This document shows positions 1-8,523 of a DNA stretch of 11,995 nt, in pieces. The position numbers and the translations under genes were made by a program. The DNA comes from Pseudomonadota bacterium (GTDB taxonomy: Bacteria; Pseudomonadota; Alphaproteobacteria; Caulobacterales; Caulobacteraceae), in contig JAEXKM010000457.1 in assembly GCA_023445705.1 (NCBI GenBank), forward strand, positions 1 to 11,995, given 5' to 3'. Each line of letters begins with the position of its first letter. Position 1 is the first letter of the stretch. The notes below the pieces were generated by a model that worked only from the letters and a program-made list of their open reading frames with translations, was not told where the DNA came from and searched no databases.

Positions 1-1
1 G

Positions 2-3142
<3,141 letters not shown>

Positions 3143-3146
3143 GCGA

Positions 3147-3389
3147 TCAGCGTAGGTCGATATAGCTCCGAGGCTTCTTGGGCGCAGGATAGGAGTCGAT
3201 CCCACCGCGCGGCGAATAGACCGAGGTGGGCTTATAGGGCTTGAACATTTGCGGCGGGCGCGGCGCCGAGTAGTTCGGCGTGGCGGGGCGATGAGAGGCA
3301 TTGAAGGTCTGAGGCTGGGTGGAACTCGCGCCAAACCCTGAACTGGCCATGATCGACAGGCCCATGCTCATTGCTACGATAGGTGTCAT
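3147..3389 (-). CDS. Small probable exported Pro/Ser/Tyr-rich protein of unknown function
   Basis: I do not recognise this 80-residue protein. The N-terminus (MTPIVAMSMGLSIMASSGFGA) has a short hydrophobic core and small residues ending at FGA-SS near residue 21, so it resembles a signal peptide, although it lacks a strongly basic start. The mature part is rich in Pro, Ser, Tyr, Lys and Arg, has no Cys, contains proline-spaced segments such as PRPPQMFKPYKP, and ends in SYIDLR. It is expected to be basic and largely disordered. An ATG 29 codons further upstream is open, but the ATG at 3389 was chosen because an AAGGGGG ribosome site lies 6 bases before it and the hydrophobic stretch then sits at the N-terminus. 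About three quarters of its codons end in G or C, which fits a real gene though a little below its neighbours. It converges on dnaE with only 4 bases between the two stop codons and is divergent from rpsB. A periplasmic or envelope location is inference. Confidence 0.6.
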   Translation of the reverse strand: MTPIVAMSMGLSIMASSGFGASSTQPQTFNASHRPATPNYSAPRPPQMFKPYKPTSVYSPRGGIDSYPAPKKPRSYIDLR

Positions 3390-3395
3390 TGTCGT

Positions 3396-3402
3396 CCCCC
3401 TT
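3396..3402 (-). promoter_or_regulatory. Shine-Dalgarno site deciding the start of the small exported-protein gene
   Basis: On the minus strand the bases read AAGGGGG, followed by ACGACA and then the ATG at 3389-3387. The purine run with 6-base spacing favours this ATG over the open ATG at 3476, which would add 29 residues ahead of the hydrophobic segment. Confidence 0.55.
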
Positions 3403-3443
3403 GCGCGCGGAGGATGAACCGCAAACAGGTACCTGGCAATGGT

Positions 3444-3473
3444 CAAGCCTGTCGGTTGAACCGGTGAGGCTTG
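3444..3473. repeat. Nested inverted repeat in the divergent promoter region
   Basis: The outer arms CAAGCCT (3444-3450) and AGGCTTG (3467-3473) are perfect 7-bp complements. Inside them sits an 11-base palindrome, CGGTT-G-AACCG (3453-3463). The element lies between the two divergent genes. It abuts the possible rpsB -35 (TTGCAA, 3471-3476) and overlaps a minus-strand TTGACC (3446-3441) that could be a -35 for the small gene. It could be a protein-binding operator acting on one or both promoters, or an RNA hairpin if transcribed. I cannot assign a regulator. Confidence 0.5.
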
Positions 3474-3499
3474 CAATTTCCGCCGTTAGCGCCTATTTC
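3471..3499 (+). promoter_or_regulatory. Possible housekeeping-sigma promoter for rpsB
   Basis: TTGCAA (3471-3476) is followed after 17 bases by TATTTC (3494-3499), giving a -35/-10 pair with standard hexamer spacing. The overlapping CCTATTTC also partly matches the Caulobacter-type -10 (GCTANAWC), although the spacing to that form is longer than usual. Transcription would begin near 3505-3508 and give an rpsB leader of about 115 bases. This is a motif call only; neither hexamer is perfect. Confidence 0.3.
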
Positions 3500-3511
3500 G
3501 CGCGTCATTCC

Positions 3512-3602
3512 ACACGCAGGTGTTTGGCGACGAGCGGGGAGACATCCCATCGTACCCATTCCGGTCCTCCGAGAGGAGGGTTTGCCTGCGGAGGTTAACC
3601 GG
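3512..3602 (+). promoter_or_regulatory. Structured rpsB 5' leader with mutually exclusive stems
   Basis: Three hairpin elements can be drawn before the rpsB ribosome site. ACAC/GTGT closes a GCAG loop at 3512-3523. GGGA/TCCC closes a GACA loop at 3537-3548. The third region has two exclusive folds. In fold A, CCTCC (3566-3570) pairs with GGAGG (3575-3579) across a GAGA tetraloop. In fold B, the same CCTCC pairs with a second GGAGG (3590-3594) while CCGGT (3561-3565) pairs with ACCGG (3598-3602), leaving a TTA bulge; this long stem ends 3 bases before the AAGGA ribosome site (3606-3610). S2 is known to repress rpsB-tsf autogenously in E. coli through the leader, so an S2-responsive leader is a natural hypothesis. 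The function here is inference. Confidence 0.45.
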
Positions 3603-3620
3603 AAAAAGGACGAAAAGCCG

Positions 3621-4454
3621 ATGGCGCTTCCTGAATTCTCCATGCGTCAGCTCCTGGAAGCTGGCGCCCACTTCGGCCACCAGACCCACCGCTGGAACCC
3701 GAAGATGGACCGCTACATCTTTGGTTCGCGGTCGAACATCCACATCATCGACCTGTCGCAGACCATTCCGCTGCTTCACCAGGCCCTGGTGAAGGTGCGT
3801 GAGGTCGCCGCATCGGGCGGCCGCGTGCTGTTCGTCGGCACCAAGCGCCAGGCTTCCGACCCGGTGGCCGAAGCCGCCAAGCGCTGCGCCCAATATTACG
3901 TGAACCACCGTTGGCTGGGCGGCACGCTCACCAACTGGCGCACCGTCTCGGCCTCGATCCAGCGCCTGCGCGAGCTGGAAGGCCTGCTGGAAGGCGAAGG
4001 CCAGGGCCGCGGCAAGAAAGAACTGCTGCAGATGACCCGCGAGCGCGACAAGCTCGAGCTGAGCCTGGGCGGCATCAAGGACATGGGCGGCATTCCGGAC
4101 CTGATGTTCGTGATCGACACCAACAAGGAAGCGATCGCGATCAAGGAAGCTCGCAAGCTGAACATCCCGGTCATTGCGATCCTGGACACTAACTGCGATC
4201 CGGACGGCATCACCTATCCGATCCCGGGCAACGACGACGCCGCCCGTGCGCTGCAGCTCTACTGCGACCTGCTGGCCGACGCCGTCCTCGACGGCCTGGC
4301 CGCTGGCCAATCGGCTGCTGGCGTGGACCTGGGCGCTTCGGTCGCCCCGATCGAGCCGACCCTCGCCCGAGAGCTTTCGCCGGAGCCCGAAGCGGCCCCG
4401 GTTGCTGAGACTCCGGTCGCCGAGGCTCCGGCCGAGGACCAACCCCAAGCCTAA
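3621..4454 (+). CDS. rpsB: 30S ribosomal protein S2
   Basis: S2 is a small-subunit ribosomal protein that joins late in 30S assembly, near S1. The 277-residue product starts MALPEFSMRQLLEAGAHFGH and has the family motifs HRWNPKM, IHIIDLSQT, VLFVGTKRQA, VNHRWLGGTLTNW and the IPVIAILDTNCDP region near the C-terminal end of the conserved core. It is longer than E. coli S2 (241 residues) because of an Ala/Pro/Glu-rich acidic tail after about residue 242, a common alphaproteobacterial trait. The start at 3621 fits this conserved N-terminus; an AAGGA site lies 10 bases upstream. The frame is open back to 3471, but that extension has no S2 character. It is followed by tsf after a 97-base, hairpin-rich spacer, the classic rpsB-tsf pair. 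Confidence 0.98.
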   Translation: MALPEFSMRQLLEAGAHFGHQTHRWNPKMDRYIFGSRSNIHIIDLSQTIPLLHQALVKVREVAASGGRVLFVGTKRQASDPVAEAAKRCAQYYVNHRWLGGTLTNWRTVSASIQRLRELEGLLEGEGQGRGKKELLQMTRERDKLELSLGGIKDMGGIPDLMFVIDTNKEAIAIKEARKLNIPVIAILDTNCDPDGITYPIPGNDDAARALQLYCDLLADAVLDGLAAGQSAAGVDLGASVAPIEPTLARELSPEPEAAPVAETPVAEAPAEDQPQA

Positions 4455-4485
4455 GAGCGCTCGGCGCTCGGCAGCTTGACGTCAA
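4455..4485 (+). other. Two small dyads directly after the rpsB stop codon
   Basis: Immediately after the rpsB TAA, GAGCGC (4455-4460) and GCGCTC (4464-4469) form a 6-bp stem with a TCG triloop. Six bases later comes the perfect 10-base palindrome TTGACGTCAA (4476-4485). Neither is followed by a T-run. They may protect or delimit the rpsB 3' end, or the palindrome may be a DNA-binding site. No role is demonstrated by sequence. Confidence 0.4.
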
Positions 4486-4491
4486 ACGATC

Positions 4492-4520
4492 ATGACCGGG
4501 TCCTGTCAGGGCCCGGTCAT
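4492..4520 (+). terminator. Long hairpin in the rpsB-tsf spacer (attenuator or processing site, no U-tract)
   Basis: ATGACCGGG (4492-4500) pairs perfectly with CCCGGTCAT (4512-4520). The stem continues through a T·G wobble and CCT/AGG to a GTC triloop, giving about 13 pairs in 29 bases. The downstream sequence ACCCATTCTGACC has no T-run, so this is not a canonical intrinsic terminator. It sits 19 bases before the tsf ribosome site. Partial termination, RNase processing or mRNA stabilisation would all adjust the ratio of EF-Ts to S2. The structure is plain; the role is inferred. Confidence 0.5.
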
Positions 4521-4551
4521 ACCCATTCTGACCTTTAATAAGGAGCTGACC

Positions 4552-5487
4552 ATGGCGGAAATCACCGCTGCGCTGGTCAAGGACCTGCGCGAGAAGTCCG
4601 GCGCTGGCATGATGGACTGCAAGAAGGCCTTGCAGGAAAACAATGGCGACATGGAAGCGGCCGTCGATTGGCTGCGCACCAAGGGCCTGTCCAAGGCCGC
4701 CAAGAAGTCCGACCGCGCCGCCGCGGAAGGCCTCGTCGCCGGCAAGCTGAGCGATGACGGCAAGACCGGCGTGCTGGTCGAGCTGAACGCCGAAACCGAC
4801 TTCGTGTCGAAGAATGAGCTGTTCCAGACCGCCGCGCGCGACTTCGCCTTGGTCGGCCTGGACATCGAAGGCGTCGACGCCATCACCGCCGCCAAGACCG
4901 CCAAGGGCGAAGTCGTGGCCGACGTGATCACCAACCTGATCGCGACGATCGGTGAGAACATGCGTCTGCGCCGTTCGGCTCGGCTGTCGGTGAGCGAAGG
5001 TGCGGTGGCTCTGTACCTGCACAACGCGCAGGGCGACGGCGTGGGCCGTCTTGGCGTGCTCGTGGCGCTGGAAGGCGCTGGCGACCAAGCGGTGCTCAAG
5101 GACGTGGGCCGCAAGATCGCTTTGCACGTGGCCGGCACCCCGACCCCTCCGCTGGCTTTGAACGAGGGTGACCTCGATCCGGCCGCCGTCGAGAAGGAAA
5201 AGAAGTTCCTGACCGACCAGGCGCTGGAATCGGGCAAGCCGCTGGCCGTCGTCGAGAAGATGATCGAAGGTCGGATCCGTAAGTGGCAGGAAGAAGTGGT
5301 GCTTCTGAAGCAGCCCTTCGTCATGAACCCGGATCAAACCATCGAACAGCTGATCGCCGAAACCGCCAAGGAAACCGGTTCGCCGGTGGCGGTGAAGGCC
5401 TTCGTGCGCTTCGCCCTTGGCGAAGGCGTGGAGAAGAAGCAGGACGACTTCGCCGCCGAAGTGGCGTCGATGACCGGCCAAGGCTGA
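4552..5487 (+). CDS. tsf: Elongation factor Ts
   Basis: EF-Ts is the cytoplasmic guanine-nucleotide exchange factor that releases GDP from EF-Tu. The 311-residue product begins with the UBA-like N-terminal domain, carrying LREKSGAGMMDCKKAL (residues 12-27), and has the diagnostic TDFV motif (82-85), whose Asp-Phe inserts into EF-Tu to displace Mg2+. The two core subdomains follow, including NLIATIGENMRLRR and the C-terminal QPFVMNPDQTIEQLI segment. It is modestly longer than E. coli EF-Ts (283 residues). The ATG at 4552 has a strong AAGGAG site (4540-4545) 6 bases upstream. An in-frame ATG at 4492 lies in the spacer hairpin and is rejected. It is probably co-transcribed with rpsB and is followed by a perfect hairpin. 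Confidence 0.98.
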   Translation: MAEITAALVKDLREKSGAGMMDCKKALQENNGDMEAAVDWLRTKGLSKAAKKSDRAAAEGLVAGKLSDDGKTGVLVELNAETDFVSKNELFQTAARDFALVGLDIEGVDAITAAKTAKGEVVADVITNLIATIGENMRLRRSARLSVSEGAVALYLHNAQGDGVGRLGVLVALEGAGDQAVLKDVGRKIALHVAGTPTPPLALNEGDLDPAAVEKEKKFLTDQALESGKPLAVVEKMIEGRIRKWQEEVVLLKQPFVMNPDQTIEQLIAETAKETGSPVAVKAFVRFALGEGVEKKQDDFAAEVASMTGQG

Positions 5488-5507
5488 TCTAGTCCTTTTT
5501 AGCGTCC

Positions 5508-5546
5508 CCAAGGGCGCCGTACGTTCGACGCGTACGGCGCCCTTGG
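5508..5546 (+). terminator. Perfect 16-bp hairpin between tsf and pyrH
   Basis: CCAAGGGCGCCGTACG (5508-5523) and CGTACGGCGCCCTTGG (5531-5546) are exact complements around a 7-base loop. It starts 20 bases after the tsf stop and is very GC-rich. The downstream bases TCTATGTAGTAAC contain no T-run. A short T5 (5496-5500) lies on the 5' side instead, which would not serve either strand as a terminator tail. It is most likely a weak-tail or partial terminator or a 3'-end stabiliser for the rpsB-tsf message, separating it from pyrH-frr. Confidence 0.6.
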
Positions 5547-5585
5547 TCTATGTAGTAACAGCCAGATTCTCGACCGGAAGCCGCC

Positions 5586-6305
5586 ATGCCCGACGCCAAG
5601 CCCCGCTACAAGAAGATCCTCTTGAAGATGTCGGGCGAAGTCCTGATGGGCGATGCGCTTTTCGGGATCGACACCAAGACCATCGAGGCGGTCGCCGAGG
5701 ACATCAAGGAAGTCATTGATCACGGCGTGGAGCTGTGCCTGGTGATCGGCGGCGGTAATATCTTCCGCGGCGTTTCCTTGGCGGGGAAGGGTATGGATCG
5801 CGCCAACGCCGACTACATGGGCATGCTCGCGACGGTCATGAACGCCTTGGCGCTGCAAGGCGCGCTCGAGAAGATCGGCGTCTATACCCGCGTGCAATCG
5901 GCGATCCCGATGGATGCGGTCTGCGAGCCCTACATCCGCCGTCGTGCGCTGCGCCATCTTGAAAAGGGCAGGGTGGTGATCTTTGCCGCCGGCCTCGGCG
6001 CGCCGTTCTTCACGACCGACACGCCGGCTGCGCTGCGCACCGCCGAAATGGGCTGCGACGCACTCTTCAAGGGCACGAGCGTCGATGGCGTCTACACCGC
6101 CGACCCGAAGAAGGATCCAAGCGCCCAGCGCTACGAGAGCCTGAGCTACCAAGAGGTTCTGGCCAAGGACCTACGGGTGATGGACGCCTCGGCGATCGCG
6201 CTCATGCGTGACAATCAGATTCCGATCGTGGTCTTCTCGATCCGCGAACGGGGCAACTTCCTCAAGGTTCTGAAGGGGCAAGGCGTCTTTACGACGATCA
6301 CCTGA
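5586..6305 (+). CDS. pyrH: Uridylate kinase (UMP kinase)
   Basis: PyrH phosphorylates UMP to UDP with ATP, in pyrimidine nucleotide synthesis. It is a cytoplasmic amino-acid-kinase-fold enzyme, usually hexameric with allosteric control by GTP and UTP. The 239-residue length is normal. Visible motifs are KILLKMSGE (residues 10-18), GGGNIFRG (55-62) for phosphate binding, the DRANADYMGM segment (71-80), AAGLGAPFFTTDT (134-146) and KGTSVDGVYTADPKKDP (162-178). At 137-139 the usual Thr-Gly-Asn of AAGTGNPFFTTD is Leu-Gly-Ala, a deviation near the nucleotide site. The ATG at 5586 has GGAAG (5576-5580) 5 bases upstream. It is followed by frr after 40 bases, a frequent bacterial pairing. A GATTC site (5565-5569) lies in its leader. 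Confidence 0.98.
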   Translation: MPDAKPRYKKILLKMSGEVLMGDALFGIDTKTIEAVAEDIKEVIDHGVELCLVIGGGNIFRGVSLAGKGMDRANADYMGMLATVMNALALQGALEKIGVYTRVQSAIPMDAVCEPYIRRRALRHLEKGRVVIFAAGLGAPFFTTDTPAALRTAEMGCDALFKGTSVDGVYTADPKKDPSAQRYESLSYQEVLAKDLRVMDASAIALMRDNQIPIVVFSIRERGNFLKVLKGQGVFTTIT

Positions 6306-6345
6306 GCCCTTCGTTCGTTACACGATACATCCAGGAGAAGATCCC

Positions 6346-6912
6346 ATGGCTGCTGCGGAAAAGCCGGTTCTGAGCAAATACCGGGACCGCATGGACAAGG
6401 CGATTGCGGCCCTCAAGGACGAGTTCGGGAGTCTGCGGACCGGCCGGGCCTCGTCCAGCCTGCTCGACCAGGTGATGGTCGAAGCCTATGGCTCAACGGT
6501 GCCGTTGAACCAGGTCGCCGCGGTGAGCGTGCCCGAGCCCCGCTCGATCAGCGTCAGCATTTGGGACCGCGGAATGGTGGTCTCTGTCGAGAAGGCGATC
6601 CGCAACGCCGGCTTGGGGCTGAACCCGGTCGTCGATGGACAGAGCCTGCGCATCCCGATTCCTCCGCTGACGGAAGAACGGCGTAAGGACCTGGCTAAGC
6701 TTGCCGGCAAATACGCCGAACAGCAGAAGATCGCGATCCGCAACGTCCGGCGCGACGCCAACGACGATCTGAAGAAGGCTGAGAAGGACAGCGTCATCAC
6801 TCAGGATGAGCAACGTCGTATGGAAGGCGAAATCCAGAAGTTCACGGATGAGGCGATCAAACGCGTGGACGAAGCCTTGAAAACCAAAGAACAAGAGATC
6901 ATGCAGGTCTAG
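6346..6912 (+). CDS. frr: Ribosome recycling factor
   Basis: RRF works with EF-G to split post-termination ribosomes and free the mRNA and tRNA. The 188-residue protein matches the family length (about 185). The N-terminal helix of domain I contains the LRTGRAS motif (residues 30-36). The small β domain II runs over roughly residues 37-110, with VPEPRSISVSIWD and LRIPIPPLTEERR at its edge. The long C-terminal helices of domain I include the Arg-rich GKYAEQQKIAIRNVRRDAND (121-140), the conserved basic ribosome-binding face. AGGAG (6333-6337) lies 8 bases before the ATG. The gene sits between pyrH and uppS, with a 35-base spacer to uppS. Nothing odd is visible. Confidence 0.98.
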   Translation: MAAAEKPVLSKYRDRMDKAIAALKDEFGSLRTGRASSSLLDQVMVEAYGSTVPLNQVAAVSVPEPRSISVSIWDRGMVVSVEKAIRNAGLGLNPVVDGQSLRIPIPPLTEERRKDLAKLAGKYAEQQKIAIRNVRRDANDDLKKAEKDSVITQDEQRRMEGEIQKFTDEAIKRVDEALKTKEQEIMQV

Positions 6913-6947
6913 TCCGCCGATTTCGGCAAAGGACGCTTAGGAATCCC

Positions 6948-7703
6948 ATGGCCCCGATCGATCAGGAGGAGCCTGCGCCGCACGCGCCACTGCACGTGGC
7001 GATCGTGATGGACGGCAACGGGCGCTGGGCCAAACGGCGCGGCCTCCCGCGGCAGCTTGGCCACCCGAAAGGCGTGGACGCCATCCGCCGGGTGGTGGAG
7101 GCGGCGCCGCACCACGGCGTGCGCTGGCTGACGCTCTATGCGTTCTCGACCGAAAACTGGCGCAGGCCTGCCGGCGAGGTCGCCGAGGTCATGCGGCTGC
7201 TGAAGCTGTACGTGAACTCCGACCTGGAGAAGCTGACCCGCGAGGGCGTGCGCATCCGCATTCTCGGACGTCGGGCGGGGCTGCCGCCGGACGTCGCGGA
7301 GATCGTGGAGCGGGCCGAGCGGCGGACGGCTGGCAATGACAAATTCTTCCTGCAGGTCGCCTTCAACTACGGCGGCCGGGCCGATCTGGTCGATGCGGCC
7401 CGGGCGTTGGCGGCTGATGTCGCTTCGGGCCGGCTGGCGCCGGAGGAGATCAGCGACGATCTGCTTCAGGCGAAGCTTTCCACCGACGGACTGCCGGATC
7501 CCGATCTCGTGATACGCACCAGCGGCGAGCAGCGGTTGTCGAATTTCCTGCTCTGGGAGAGCGCCTATTCGGAGTTCGTCTTCCAGGACGTGCTCTGGCC
7601 CGACTATGGCGCCGATCACCTGCGGGCGGCGATCGACGAATTCAACAAGCGCGAGCGGCGCTACGGCGGCGCCGTGGCCGATGATGTCCTTGCCGCCGGC
7701 TAG
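6948..7703 (+). CDS. uppS: Undecaprenyl diphosphate synthase (cis-prenyltransferase)
   Basis: UppS condenses eight isopentenyl diphosphates onto farnesyl diphosphate to make C55 undecaprenyl diphosphate, the lipid carrier for peptidoglycan and polysaccharide building blocks. The 251-residue product has the cis-prenyltransferase motifs: MDGNGRWAKRRGLPR (residues 21-35) with the Mg2+-binding Asp22 (E. coli D26), LTLYAFSTENWRRP (61-74), and RTSGEQRLSNFLLWE (190-204), followed by YSEFVF and LWPDY. Glu209 matches E. coli E213, a second metal ligand. The usual GHxxG motif is present as GHPKG. The ATG at 6948 has AGGA (6939-6942) 5 bases upstream, and a GAATC site (6941-6945) overlaps that region. 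Its 3' end overlaps the cdsA start, suggesting translational coupling. Confidence 0.98.
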   Translation: MAPIDQEEPAPHAPLHVAIVMDGNGRWAKRRGLPRQLGHPKGVDAIRRVVEAAPHHGVRWLTLYAFSTENWRRPAGEVAEVMRLLKLYVNSDLEKLTREGVRIRILGRRAGLPPDVAEIVERAERRTAGNDKFFLQVAFNYGGRADLVDAARALAADVASGRLAPEEISDDLLQAKLSTDGLPDPDLVIRTSGEQRLSNFLLWESAYSEFVFQDVLWPDYGADHLRAAIDEFNKRERRYGGAVADDVLAAG

Positions 7704-8523
7704 ACGTTTCGATTGGTCCAATCTGGGCGTTCGCGTGGCCTCGGCGGCGGTTCTCGTCCCGGCGGTCCTCGGAGCTGTATGGTTCGCCGACCTGCCGGGC
7801 CTGCGCTGGTTGTTCCTGGTCCTAGTGGCCGTAGCCGTTGCTTTGCTGGCGATCGAGTGGGGCGCGATGACGGCGCCTCATTCGCCGGTGCGCGTTTCCA
7901 CGGCCCTCACCGTCGCGATCCTGGCCGGGGCGTTCCTGGCGTTCCAGGGGCGCATGCCGCTGGCGTGGGGCGCGATGTTCATAGGCGCGGCCGCGGCGGC
8001 GCTGGTCGCGCGTGGCGTCGCCGAGCGCCCGGCGAACGCGGCCTTCGGCGTGATTTATCTGTCCATTCCGGTGATCTGCCTGGTCTGGCTCCGAGGGATG
8101 CCCGAGGGGCGTCAATGGACAGTCCTGTTGCTGGCGGTCGCCTGGGCGGCCGATATCGCCGCCTATGCAGTGGGCAGCACCCTGAAAGGGCCGAAACTCT
8201 GGCCACGCTTTTCACCTAACAAGACCTGGTCGGGCTTTCTCGGCGGTCTCGCCGCGGCGGCGGGTGCGGGTGCGGCCATGGCGGCTTTCAGCGCGATCGT
8301 GCTGAGCGTCCAGGCCGGCGCCTTGATCGGCCTGCTCGGAGGGCTCGCCACCATGGCCGGCGACCTTTGGGAATCGATGCTCAAACGCCGCTTCGGCGTA
8401 AAGGACTCGGGCGACCTCATTCCTGGGCACGGCGGCCTGCTGGACCGTGTCGACGGGCTGATGTTCGCTGTCGTTGTGCTGGCCGTCGCCCGCCTGATCA
8501 ATCACTGGGGATGGGCGCATTGA
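7681..8523 (+). CDS. cdsA: Phosphatidate cytidylyltransferase (CDP-diglyceride synthetase)
   Basis: CdsA is an inner-membrane enzyme that converts phosphatidic acid and CTP to CDP-diacylglycerol, the branch point for all glycerophospholipids. The 280-residue product is strongly hydrophobic, with about seven or eight membrane segments. The full family signature spans residues 232-258: S-x-L-K-R, four residues, KD-S, then IPGHGGLLDR and VD, with the metal- and CTP-binding acidic and basic residues intact. An SPNKTWSG motif lies at 178-185. Two ATGs stand side by side at 7681 and 7684, inside the uppS 3' end, and neither has a clear ribosome site, so the exact start is uncertain by one codon. 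The 20-23 base overlap with uppS and 13-base overlap with dxr suggest coupled translation. Confidence 0.96.
   Translation: MMSLPPARRFDWSNLGVRVASAAVLVPAVLGAVWFADLPGLRWLFLVLVAVAVALLAIEWGAMTAPHSPVRVSTALTVAILAGAFLAFQGRMPLAWGAMFIGAAAAALVARGVAERPANAAFGVIYLSIPVICLVWLRGMPEGRQWTVLLLAVAWAADIAAYAVGSTLKGPKLWPRFSPNKTWSGFLGGLAAAAGAGAAMAAFSAIVLSVQAGALIGLLGGLATMAGDLWESMLKRRFGVKDSGDLIPGHGGLLDRVDGLMFAVVVLAVARLINHWGWAH

Noticed and set aside
3471..3620. 50-codon N-terminal extension of rpsB
   Set aside because: The start codon falls in the putative promoter, the extra residues are not S2-like, and MALPEF at 3621 is the conserved S2 N-terminus with an AAGGA site.
4492..4551. ATG at 4492 as an upstream tsf start
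   Set aside because: It is inside the spacer hairpin. The ATG at 4552 has an ideal AAGGAG and gives the conserved EF-Ts N-terminus.
4210..5511. Minus-strand open frame of 433 codons across rpsB and tsf
   Set aside because: It lies antisense to two conserved genes and has the typical GC-skewed composition of a shadow frame, with no ribosome site or domain.
6916..6927. GCCG-ATTT-CGGC hairpin between frr and uppS
   Set aside because: It has only four pairs and no T-run; it is too weak to call a terminator in such GC-rich DNA.
8367..8510. 48-codon upstream extension of dxr
   Set aside because: It reads through the cdsA catalytic signature in another frame and shows no Dxr similarity; the NADPH loop is at its usual place when starting at 8511.
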